From positions 124,001-188,000 of the forward strand of contig JAJFKS010000036.1 of NCBI GenBank assembly GCA_021773115.1: DNA of 64,000 nt, in the 5' to 3' direction. Both the position numbers and the translations under genes were made by a program. Source of the stretch: Woeseiaceae bacterium (GTDB lineage Bacteria > Pseudomonadota > Gammaproteobacteria > Steroidobacterales > Woeseiaceae). The notes under the pieces were generated by a model that did not search any database, had not been told where the DNA came from, and was given only the letters and a program-made list of their open reading frames with translations. This document shows, piece after piece, positions 8,443 to 16,217 of this stretch (position 1 is its first letter; every line of letters starts with the position of its first letter).

Positions 8443-8470
8443 TTGAGCGTTATTCATTGCATGCTACTCT
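8443..8470 (+). promoter_or_regulatory. Promoter of the DUF1800-DUF1501 operon
   Basis: TTGAGC at 8443-8448 and TACTCT at 8465-8470, spaced by 16 bases, with an extended -10 TGC just before the hexamer. Transcription would start near 8477, about 20 bases before the ATG at 8496. The region 8306-8440 upstream is AT-rich and holds no gene that I can support. Confidence 0.5.
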
Positions 8471-8495
8471 GCCACCGCCCCGAGGAGGGAATGTC

Positions 8496-9884
8496 ATGAG
8501 CAAGGCCGTCATTGCCGCAACGCGATTTGGCTACGGCGCCCGCCCGGGTGAGCTCGCTGGCATCGCCAAAAATCCCGAGGCCTGGCTGCTTGACCAGCTT
8601 CAAGGACCCTCTCGGCTACATGCCGCGATACGCGAATTGCCCGCGTCATCGGCAATGCTGGTGGAAGTTCAGGATCTGCGTGCGAAACAACGTGGAAAAA
8701 GAGAAATCCGTGACGACGGTGAAATCGTAAAAATCTACGGCCCCACGGTACGGCAGCACTACATCGACCAGGTCAGCGCGCGCTACCGCGCGGCAGCCGA
8801 GTCCGACACGCCATTTCACGAACGCCTGGTGCATTTCTGGTCAAACCATTTCGCGATTTCGGCAGACAAACAGCCCATGCCTGCGATTGCCGGCCTCTAC
8901 GAGAACGAAGCGATCCGCCCCAATATCGGTGGCAAGTTTGCCGATCTCCTGTTGGCGGTCGAAAAGCATCCCGCGATGATCTTGTATCTCGACAACCAGC
9001 GGTCCATCGGCCCGGGTTCAAAAATTGCAAAAGCGGCGAACCGCCGACGCAAAGATCAGGAATTCGGTCTTAACGAGAATCTCGCGCGCGAAATTCTCGA
9101 ATTGCATACCCTCGGTGTGGACGGCGGCTATACACAACAGGACGTGACGAGGTTTGCGAAAGTAATCACTGGTTGGTCAATCGGCGGCGCGACAGAGCGT
9201 GGACGATTTTCAGACGGTATTCCCGGCACGTTTCAGTTCAGAGAAATTGTTCACGAGCCCGGCAGCCAGACAATTCTGGGCAAGCGCTACAAGTCCGACG
9301 GCGTGGAACAGGGTGAAGCCGTTCTCCGCGATCTCGCCGCGCACTCTTCGACTGCACGCTTCATCGCCGGCAAGTTGGCACGGCATTTCATTGCGGATGA
9401 ACCGCCGCCGACGGTCGTCGAAAAACTCAGCGAAGCCTATCTTCGTACTGACGGGGATTTGTCGGCCGTCTACCGTGAGCTGGTTGAGGCAGAGGCATCG
9501 TGGGATGCCGCGCACGCCAAGTACAAGACACCACATGACTTTGTTATCTCGACGCTGCGTGCGTTCAAACACGAGCCGGACAATCCGCGATTCATTATTG
9601 GTGCGCTGGACACGATGGGACAAACGCCGTGGAAACCGGGCTCGCCGGCCGGTTGGCCGGATACCGCGGACCAATGGGGTGGCGCGGACGCCCTTTACAA
9701 GCGTATTGAATGGTCGCATGCGGTTTCGCAAGTGGTCGGAAATCGTGTCAACCCGGTAGAGCTCGGTGACGATGTGCTGAGTGACGCGTTCCGGCCTGAA
9801 ACGCGCAGGGCGATATCCCGCGCTGAGACACTGGTACAGGGCATGACATTGCTGTTGGCATCCCCGGACTTTCAAAGGAGATGA
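8496..9884 (+). CDS. DUF1800 family protein
   Basis: 462 residues, the usual family length. The start at 8496 is set by GAGGAGGG 7 bases upstream; the frame stays open upstream but without a site. Family hallmarks are the N-terminal AATRFGYGARPGEL, the central FWSNHFAIS (about residue 110), NENLAREILELHTLGVDGGYTQQDV (about 195) and RFIAGKLARHFIADEPP (about 290). DUF1800 proteins are almost always followed by DUF1501 proteins, as here, and the pair is thought to be exported or periplasmic; the biochemical role is unknown. No signal peptide is evident on this one. Its stop overlaps an in-frame ATG of the next gene. Confidence 0.88.
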   Translation: MSKAVIAATRFGYGARPGELAGIAKNPEAWLLDQLQGPSRLHAAIRELPASSAMLVEVQDLRAKQRGKREIRDDGEIVKIYGPTVRQHYIDQVSARYRAAAESDTPFHERLVHFWSNHFAISADKQPMPAIAGLYENEAIRPNIGGKFADLLLAVEKHPAMILYLDNQRSIGPGSKIAKAANRRRKDQEFGLNENLAREILELHTLGVDGGYTQQDVTRFAKVITGWSIGGATERGRFSDGIPGTFQFREIVHEPGSQTILGKRYKSDGVEQGEAVLRDLAAHSSTARFIAGKLARHFIADEPPPTVVEKLSEAYLRTDGDLSAVYRELVEAEASWDAAHAKYKTPHDFVISTLRAFKHEPDNPRFIIGALDTMGQTPWKPGSPAGWPDTADQWGGADALYKRIEWSHAVSQVVGNRVNPVELGDDVLSDAFRPETRRAISRAETLVQGMTLLLASPDFQRR

Positions 9885-9886
9885 CC

Positions 9887-11083
9887 ATGTTAAGTCGTCG
9901 CGATGTACTGAAATCACTGGGATTAACCGCTATGGCTGGGAGTCTTCCGAGGCTGGCGTTTGCGAAAACTGTGTTGGACGCCCGATTCGTGCTGGTCGTC
10001 TTGCGTGGCGCTGTCGACGGGCTGGCACTGGCCGCACCCTATGGCGACGGTAACTACCAAAAGCTACGCGGCGAACTCGCCATTTCAAAGCCCGGGTCGA
10101 CAGACGGTTTGCTGAAACTCGACGGCCTGTTCGGCCTGCACCCTTCGCTGGCAAACGTCCACCAGAGTTTTGTCGCCGGTCACGCGAACGTCGTGCATGC
10201 GATTGCCAGCCCGTACCGGGAGCGATCACATTTCGATGGCCAGGACATGCTCGAGAATGGCGCAGCGAGAAATGGTGCGCTTCGCGATGGCTGGCTAAAT
10301 CGTGCACTGTTGCCGCTTGGCAGTCGTCTTGGCAACGAAGCGGCGATTGCCCTTGCCCAGAACACGCCACTGGTGCTGCGCGGCGACAACTCGGTGACAA
10401 GCTGGGCGCCATCACGATTGCCGGACGCCGACGACGGCACACTGGAAAGATTGCAGCGTCTCTATGCGCATGATGAATTCTTTGCCACGCGACTCGAGCA
10501 GGCCTTGCGTTCCCAGGACATAGCGGGCGGCATGGACGGAATGGGCAACGCGCGCGGCAATGATGCGCGGCAGTTCGCTGAATTGATGCAGTCGGCTGCT
10601 CGTTTCCTGACGAGTCCCGAGGGTCCGACGATCGCCGTCGTGGAGCTCGGTGGCTGGGACACGCACGCCAACCAGGGATCGAATAACGGTGCACTGGCGA
10701 ATCGATTTGCGGCGCTCGACCGAGGCCTCGGTAGCTTGCGCGACCAACTCGGAGATACCTGGAACCGGACCGTTGTGACTGTTGTCACTGAATTTGGTCG
10801 AACCGTTCGCGTTAATGGAACGCGAGGAACCGACCATGGAACCGGCACCGCAGCAATTGTGCTCGGCGGCGCCGTCAATGGCGGCAAAGTCATCGCCGAT
10901 TGGCCCGGGCTCGGCGACAAAGATCTCTACGCGGGTCGTGACCTCATGCCCACCCGTGACCTGCGCTCGCTCTTCAAGGGCGTGCTACAGGATCATCTGG
11001 GCCTAACACCCGCATTTCTTGATGAAACGGTGTTTCCGGACAGCGCCGCGGCCAGTCCGTTGCAGAATTTGATCAGGACTTAA
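9887..11083 (+). CDS. DUF1501 family protein with Tat signal
   Basis: 398 residues. The ATG at 9887 is preferred over 9881 because AAAGGAG ends 6 bases before it. The N-terminus MLSRRDVLKSLG followed by a hydrophobic run and AFA is a twin-arginine signal, so the folded protein is exported to the periplasm. The DUF1501 fold is related to sulfatase/alkaline-phosphatase enzymes. Visible marks are RGAVDGLALAAPYGD near residue 35, GGWDTHANQG near 255 and TEFGRTVRVNGTRGTDHGTG near 305, the last two resembling metal-binding loops. The substrate is unknown. It pairs with the DUF1800 protein immediately upstream. Confidence 0.88.
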   Translation: MLSRRDVLKSLGLTAMAGSLPRLAFAKTVLDARFVLVVLRGAVDGLALAAPYGDGNYQKLRGELAISKPGSTDGLLKLDGLFGLHPSLANVHQSFVAGHANVVHAIASPYRERSHFDGQDMLENGAARNGALRDGWLNRALLPLGSRLGNEAAIALAQNTPLVLRGDNSVTSWAPSRLPDADDGTLERLQRLYAHDEFFATRLEQALRSQDIAGGMDGMGNARGNDARQFAELMQSAARFLTSPEGPTIAVVELGGWDTHANQGSNNGALANRFAALDRGLGSLRDQLGDTWNRTVVTVVTEFGRTVRVNGTRGTDHGTGTAAIVLGGAVNGGKVIADWPGLGDKDLYAGRDLMPTRDLRSLFKGVLQDHLGLTPAFLDETVFPDSAAASPLQNLIRT

Positions 11084-11117
11084 ACCCGATTCCAATCGCC
11101 CGACGTTTATATCGGGC

Positions 11118-11963
11118 ATGAACATAGCAAACAGAATCAGCTCGTCGCTGCGCGATCCACGCTACTACCAGATCGCGGTGCTAAGCACGCTGCTCATCTA
11201 CGGCATCACCGTGCTGGACTTCGGCATCCACTGGCAAAATGCGCTGCTCATTGTCGCAACCGCGCTGGTGGTGCAATTCGCCGCAACGATAGTCACTCAA
11301 TTACCGCGCTTCGACCCTCTGAGTCCGCTCATTACATCGCTGTCGCTGACACTGTTGTTGCGTACCGACATGGCAAAGATTGCGGTACTTGCCGCAAGCA
11401 TGGCAATCGGCAGCAAGTTTTTGCTGCGATTTCGCGGCAAGCACATTTTCAATCCAGCGAACTTTGCGCTGGTGGCGCTAATGCTTGTCAGCGACCATGC
11501 CTGGGTATCCTCTGGCCAATGGGGCAGCGCCGCAATTGGCGCTTTCGCGCTGGCCTGCATGGGCTTTCTAGTACTCACACGCGCGAAGCGCGCCGAAACA
11601 ACTATCGCCTTTATTCTCCTTTACGCTGCCTTGCTGTTCGGCCGCGCGATCTGGCTGGAAGATCCGTTCAGCATTCCGCTGCACCAGTTGCAAAACGGCG
11701 CGTTGTTGATCTTCGCCTTCTTTATGATTTCCGATCCGAAAACGACACCCAATACCGGCCTGGGTCGCGTTCTGTACGCCGGGCTCGTCGCGGGTGTCGC
11801 CTACACCATTCAATTTATTTACTACCAGCCGAACGGTCCGATTCTCGCATTGATCATGTGCGCCCCCGTGGTCCCCATGATTGATACGTTGCTGCATGGC
11901 CGAATGTACCGGTGGGAACAAGCGGCTGATCACAAGATCGGTCAAATCAAAGGAGTGTTCTAA
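11118..11963 (+). CDS. Stand-alone RnfD/NqrB-like membrane protein
   Basis: 281 residues with about nine or ten hydrophobic segments, matching the NqrB/RnfD membrane family (GKHIFNPANFALVALML near residue 112; SDPKTTPNTGLGR near 210). In true RnfD and NqrB an FMN is attached to threonine in an SGAT motif after the FNPA segment. I see no SGAT here (the region reads SSGQWGSAA), so covalent flavinylation is unlikely. No other rnf or nqr subunits are nearby, so it is not part of a standard complex. Its stop overlaps the start of the DUF2330 gene (TAATG), implying a joint function with that exported protein. Confidence 0.8.
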   Translation: MNIANRISSSLRDPRYYQIAVLSTLLIYGITVLDFGIHWQNALLIVATALVVQFAATIVTQLPRFDPLSPLITSLSLTLLLRTDMAKIAVLAASMAIGSKFLLRFRGKHIFNPANFALVALMLVSDHAWVSSGQWGSAAIGAFALACMGFLVLTRAKRAETTIAFILLYAALLFGRAIWLEDPFSIPLHQLQNGALLIFAFFMISDPKTTPNTGLGRVLYAGLVAGVAYTIQFIYYQPNGPILALIMCAPVVPMIDTLLHGRMYRWEQAADHKIGQIKGVF

Positions 11964-13300
11964 TGCGAATTATCGCAACTGTCGTGGCGGCCGCACTAAC
12001 CGTCGCAATTGCTACAACGGCCCAGGCGTTCTGCGGTTTTTATGTCGCTCGTGCCGATACGAGTCTATTCAACAAGGCGTCTCAAGTGGTTCTGGTCCGC
12101 GATGAGAATCGAACCGTCATAACGATGGCCAACGATTTCGAAGGCGAGGTGCAGGATTTCGCGGTCGTCATTCCGGTACCAACGCTGATTGAACGCGAGC
12201 AAATTAATGTCGGCGATCGTGCGATTGTCGAGCATCTGGATGCCTACACGGCACCACGCCTGGTGGAATATCACGATCCGGATCCGTGCATGCGCTATGA
12301 ACGTTTCAAATCCTCACAGGATAGCGCATTCCCGCAAGCGGCTATGCAGGAGAGCGAGATTAAGGCTGCACGCTCGATGGGCGTCACGATCGAAGCCAGC
12401 TATACAGTCGGCGAGTACGACATCCTGATTCTCTCGGCAAAGGAAAGTGGTGGTCTCATTCGATGGTTGCAGGAGAACGACTACAAATTGCCGCGCGGCG
12501 CTGCGAAAGTGGTGGACAGCTACCTGAAACAGGACATGCACTTTTTTGTTGCGAAGGTGAATCTCGAGGAACAATCGAAGCTGGGTTACCAGTATTTGCG
12601 TCCGCTGCAAGTCGCCTATGAAAGCAACAAGTTCATGTTGCCCATTCGGCTCGGAACGCTGAATGCGAAGGGTAAGCAGGAACTGTACGTCTATGCGCTG
12701 ACCCGAAGCGGTCGAGTTGAAACGACAAACTACCGCACCGTGAAGCTGCCGAGCGATACCGAAGTACCGGAGTTTGTACAAAGCGAATTCTCGGATTTTT
12801 ATCGTGCGATGTTTGACAAGCAGGTCCAGACTGAAAACGAACGCGCCGTATTTCTTGAATATGCCTGGGATATGGGCTGGTGCGATCCCTGCGCGGCTGA
12901 TCCGCTAAGTACCCAGGAGTTGCGCAAACTCGGCGTGTTCTGGGTCGGCGGCGCAGCCGGGCGAAGCAGTGTCGCGCCAGGACAAGCGCAGAACGTGTTT
13001 GTTACCCGGCTGCACGTTCGATACGACAGCGAGCACTTCCCGGAGGACCTTGTCTTTCAGGAAACCGGTGACCGCCAAAACTACCAGGGCCGATACGTTA
13101 TCCGGCATCCGTGGAAAGGCGAAGCCTCATGCGACATCAGCAGTTACCAGGCGGAAGTACGGAAACGCCAGGAACGTGAAGCACAGACACTGGCTAACCT
13201 GACGGGCTGGGATGTCGATGACATCCGCAGGAAGATTCCATTTCCGGACGATGATTCACTACCCCCAAAAGACCCCTGGTGGAAACGGATTTGGAGTTGA
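11963..13300 (+). CDS. DUF2330 exported protein
   Basis: 445 residues with a signal peptide (MRIIATVVAAALTVAIATTAQA) and a mature start at FCGFYVARAD, the family's typical Cys-Gly entry. DUF2330 features follow: VVLVRDENRTVITMANDFEG, FAVVIPVP, and a Cys-containing segment WDMGWCDPCAADPLS near residue 296. A second Cys near residue 390 (GEASCDISSYQAEV) may form a disulfide. It is translationally coupled to the RnfD-like gene with AAAGGAG in front of TAATG. The function of DUF2330 proteins is not known to me. Periplasmic or surface location is inferred from the signal. Confidence 0.85.
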   Translation: MRIIATVVAAALTVAIATTAQAFCGFYVARADTSLFNKASQVVLVRDENRTVITMANDFEGEVQDFAVVIPVPTLIEREQINVGDRAIVEHLDAYTAPRLVEYHDPDPCMRYERFKSSQDSAFPQAAMQESEIKAARSMGVTIEASYTVGEYDILILSAKESGGLIRWLQENDYKLPRGAAKVVDSYLKQDMHFFVAKVNLEEQSKLGYQYLRPLQVAYESNKFMLPIRLGTLNAKGKQELYVYALTRSGRVETTNYRTVKLPSDTEVPEFVQSEFSDFYRAMFDKQVQTENERAVFLEYAWDMGWCDPCAADPLSTQELRKLGVFWVGGAAGRSSVAPGQAQNVFVTRLHVRYDSEHFPEDLVFQETGDRQNYQGRYVIRHPWKGEASCDISSYQAEVRKRQEREAQTLANLTGWDVDDIRRKIPFPDDDSLPPKDPWWKRIWS

Positions 13301-13303
13301 AAC

Positions 13304-13333
13304 CGAGCCCCGGCGATTGCCGGGGCTTTTTTT
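13304..13333 (+). terminator. Strong Rho-independent terminator
   Basis: Perfect 9-bp stem AGCCCCGGC / GCCGGGGCT (13306-13314, 13319-13327) with a GATT loop and a run of seven T. It ends the plus-strand run 8496-13300 and lies just before the stop of the convergent oxidoreductase beta gene. Confidence 0.93.
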
Positions 13334-13335
13334 GA

Positions 13336-14391
13336 TTAGCGGTAGCGGCTTTGCAGCTTCTTGAGTTCCTGGCTACCCGGATGCAGAGCGTCAAGCGGCA
13401 CGTGCGACAATGGCGTGTCGATACTGCCCATTAACTCGTTCATTTCGGCTCGAGACTCGTCGAGGTACAACAGTCCCGTGCAAATCTCGCCTTTATCGAA
13501 ATGATCGCGCAGGTATTTGAACGCATGCGCACGATTGGTCAGATCGTAATCATCAGCCACTTTTCGAAGGACGATGGTGCTGCCGTCGTGCAACACGAGC
13601 GGCATGACCTCACCCTTTACATACGCCGCTTTTATCTCTTCGGCCGGAGGAACGTAGTCCATATCGACGACCGGATAATAAAACTCTCGTGTATGCGCAT
13701 AGCTCTTGGTCGAGCCTTCGTGATCATTGAAGGTGACGCAAGGACTGACGATATCCAGCAACGCGAAACCGCGATGCATCAGCGCCCCCTTTATCAGGGG
13801 TACCAGCTGCTCTTTGTCACCCGAAAAACTTCGCGCGATGTAAGTGGCTCCCAGGCTCAGTGCGGTACTGACGGGATCAATCGGCTCCTGCTTGTTCGGC
13901 TCACCTTTCTTCGGCTTGCTGCCGATGTCGGCGGATGCTGAAAACTGACCTTTGGTCAATCCATAAACGCCATTATTTTCGATGACATAGCACATATTCA
14001 GGTTGCGGCGAATCGCGTGTACAAACTGACCGACGCCAATCGACAGCGAATCGCCGTCACCGGAAACGCCGATATACATGAGGTCTCTATTTGCGGCATT
14101 GGCCCCGGTCGTAACAGACGGCATGCGGCCATGAACTGAATTAAAGCCGTGTGACTGACTGACAAAGTAAGCCGGGGTTTTTGACGAACAACCGATGCCG
14201 CTCATTTTGGCCAACATATGTGGCTTAACACCGAGTTCGAAAACCGCCTGAATTATCGCAGCCGTGATCGAATCGTGACCGCAACCTGCGCAAAGCGTGG
14301 AAACAGTGCCTTCGTAGTCGCGTGCCGTCAGACCGAGCTTGTTTTTCGGCATGCCCGGATGCGTAACTTTTGGTTTTGCTATGTAACTCAT
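13336..14391 (-). CDS. korB: 2-oxoacid:acceptor oxidoreductase, beta (TPP) subunit
   Basis: 351 residues. Thiamine-diphosphate-binding subunit of a 2-oxoacid:ferredoxin oxidoreductase, most similar in layout to 2-oxoglutarate (Kor) types. Visible marks are the N-terminal CAGCGHDSI, the second cysteine motif IGCSSKTPAYF near residue 60, and the TPP/Mg signature GDGDSLSIG followed by ENNGVYGLTKGQFS (about 110-145). A cysteine at about residue 197 (DIVSPCVTF) completes the four Cys positions typical for the cluster in this subunit. The start has GGGAG 6 bases upstream. It is the last gene of a three-gene operon, 14 bases after the alpha subunit. The substrate cannot be fixed from sequence alone. 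Confidence 0.88.
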   Translation of the reverse strand: MSYIAKPKVTHPGMPKNKLGLTARDYEGTVSTLCAGCGHDSITAAIIQAVFELGVKPHMLAKMSGIGCSSKTPAYFVSQSHGFNSVHGRMPSVTTGANAANRDLMYIGVSGDGDSLSIGVGQFVHAIRRNLNMCYVIENNGVYGLTKGQFSASADIGSKPKKGEPNKQEPIDPVSTALSLGATYIARSFSGDKEQLVPLIKGALMHRGFALLDIVSPCVTFNDHEGSTKSYAHTREFYYPVVDMDYVPPAEEIKAAYVKGEVMPLVLHDGSTIVLRKVADDYDLTNRAHAFKYLRDHFDKGEICTGLLYLDESRAEMNELMGSIDTPLSHVPLDALHPGSQELKKLQSRYR

Positions 14392-14405
14392 TGCGACTCC
14401 CTGGC

Positions 14406-16208
14406 CTATGCCGCCTGTCCCTTGGCGATTTCTTCCAACACGCGCGTCACGACGAAGCCGGCATTAATCGGCATGCCATTGTAGTGCAACAGCGGAACGA
14501 GCTTCGCCTGCTTCGATCCGATATCGTTGATCAACAAGGTACGCAACTGGGCGTCTCGATTCTGTTCGACAACGTAAACGATATCGTGCTGTTCGATAAA
14601 TTGCTTAACCTCATCCGCGAAAGGAAATGCCTTGATACGGCAATAATTCAAACCAACATTCTGTGTGGTGAGGCGATCCAGCGCCTCCTTGCAGGCGCCA
14701 TCACCACTACCGATCGTTAGCAAGCCAATCCTGTTCTGCTTTGCATAGCGAATTTCCGGTTTCGGCAACATCGCTCTCGCCGTCTCCCACTTGACCAGCA
14801 GGCGATCGACGACGCCCTGGTAGGCAGCGGAATCTTCCGTGTAGCTACCGTATTTCGTATGACCGGACCCGCGCGTGAAGTACGAGCCTTTTGGGTGCAC
14901 GCCCGGCAAGGTTCGATACGGAATGCCGTCGCCGTCGACATCGAGGTAACGGTGAAACTCCTCCATCTTCTCGAGTTCGGCGGCGCCCAGGACTTTGCCG
15001 CGATCCGGTACGTAATTCTCGTCCCACTCAAGTTCCGGGATCATCCAGTCGTTCATGCCGATATCGAGGTCGGACATGACGATCACCGGCGTCTGCAATC
15101 GTTCGGCCAGGTCAAAGGCCTGCACCGCGGTATGAAAACACTCCGAAGGATCAGCGGGAAACAGTAATACATGTTTTGTATCGCCATGCGAGGCGAATGC
15201 ACAGCTTATCAGGTCGCATTGTTGTGTTCGCGTCGGCATTCCGGTGGATGGACCGGTCCGTTGCACGTCAAAAATGACAGTCGGAATCTCGGCATAGTAG
15301 GCGAAGCCGATAAATTCACTCATCAGCGAAATGCCGGGTCCACTGGTCGGCGTAAATGAGCGCGCTCCGTTCCACGCCGCACCCAGTACCATGCCAATGG
15401 CAGCCAGTTCATCTTCTGCCTGGATGATCGCGTAATTGTTCTTTCCGGTTTTCGGATCAATCCGGTAGCGCTCGCAAAAGCTGCGAAACGCGTCCATCAG
15501 TGATGTCGACGGTGTAATTGGATACCAGGCACCCACCGTCGCGCCGGCATACATGCAACCGAGTCCCGCCGCCGTATTGCCGTCGATAATAATGTTGCCA
15601 TTTGTCGCATCCATGGCTTCTACGCGCATCGGCAACGGACAAACAACATGCGCCAGCGCGTAGTCATAGCCCAGTCGAATCGCCTGCATGTTGGATTCGA
15701 TCAGGTGTGCTTTGGTCGCGAAGGTTTCTTCAAGCAGCTTGGTAATAATATCCAGATCAATATCGAGCAATGCTGCAATCGCACCGACATAGGCAATATT
15801 TTTCATCAGGATGCGCGCTCGGGCACCCTCAAACTGTTCGTTGCACAGCCGTGAAAACGGAATGCCAATGACTGTAATATCCGGCCGGTTAAGCATCTGG
15901 CTACGGGGCCAGGTCGAGTCGTAAATCAACCAGCCGCCTGGCTCTACCTCCGCCATGTCCTGCGCATAGGTCTGCGCGTTCATCGCCACCATGACGTCGA
16001 CGCGATTGGAGCGCGACTGATAGCCCTTCCCGGTCACACGAATTTCGTACCAGGTGGGTAAGCCTTGAATGTTCGAAGGAAAGTAATTTTTTCCGACAAC
16101 CGGAATACCCATGCGAAAAATTGCTTTTCGCAACAGACCGTTCGCACTTGCCGAACCAGTTCCATTGACGGTACCGATCTTGATTACTACGTCGTTTACG
16201 CTTGCCAC
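14406..16208 (-). CDS. korA: 2-oxoacid:acceptor oxidoreductase, fused gamma-alpha subunit
   Basis: 600 residues starting at GTG 16208 (AAGGG 6 bases upstream). Residues about 1-190 are the gamma domain (IKIGTVNGTGSASANG, then VMVAMNAQTYAQDM). Residues about 200-430 are the pyrimidine domain of the alpha subunit (GNTAAGLGCMYAGATVGAWYPITPS, then EDELAAIGMVLGAAWNG and TSGPGISLMSEFIG). The remainder is the transketolase C-terminal-like domain. This gamma-alpha fusion is typical of two-subunit KorAB enzymes, which make or decarboxylate 2-oxoacids using low-potential electrons. The gene follows the flavoprotein subunit by 9 bases, implying a shared complex. Confidence 0.9.
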   Translation of the reverse strand: MASVNDVVIKIGTVNGTGSASANGLLRKAIFRMGIPVVGKNYFPSNIQGLPTWYEIRVTGKGYQSRSNRVDVMVAMNAQTYAQDMAEVEPGGWLIYDSTWPRSQMLNRPDITVIGIPFSRLCNEQFEGARARILMKNIAYVGAIAALLDIDLDIITKLLEETFATKAHLIESNMQAIRLGYDYALAHVVCPLPMRVEAMDATNGNIIIDGNTAAGLGCMYAGATVGAWYPITPSTSLMDAFRSFCERYRIDPKTGKNNYAIIQAEDELAAIGMVLGAAWNGARSFTPTSGPGISLMSEFIGFAYYAEIPTVIFDVQRTGPSTGMPTRTQQCDLISCAFASHGDTKHVLLFPADPSECFHTAVQAFDLAERLQTPVIVMSDLDIGMNDWMIPELEWDENYVPDRGKVLGAAELEKMEEFHRYLDVDGDGIPYRTLPGVHPKGSYFTRGSGHTKYGSYTEDSAAYQGVVDRLLVKWETARAMLPKPEIRYAKQNRIGLLTIGSGDGACKEALDRLTTQNVGLNYCRIKAFPFADEVKQFIEQHDIVYVVEQNRDAQLRTLLINDIGSKQAKLVPLLHYNGMPINAGFVVTRVLEEIAKGQAA

Positions 16209-16217
16209 TTGAACCCT

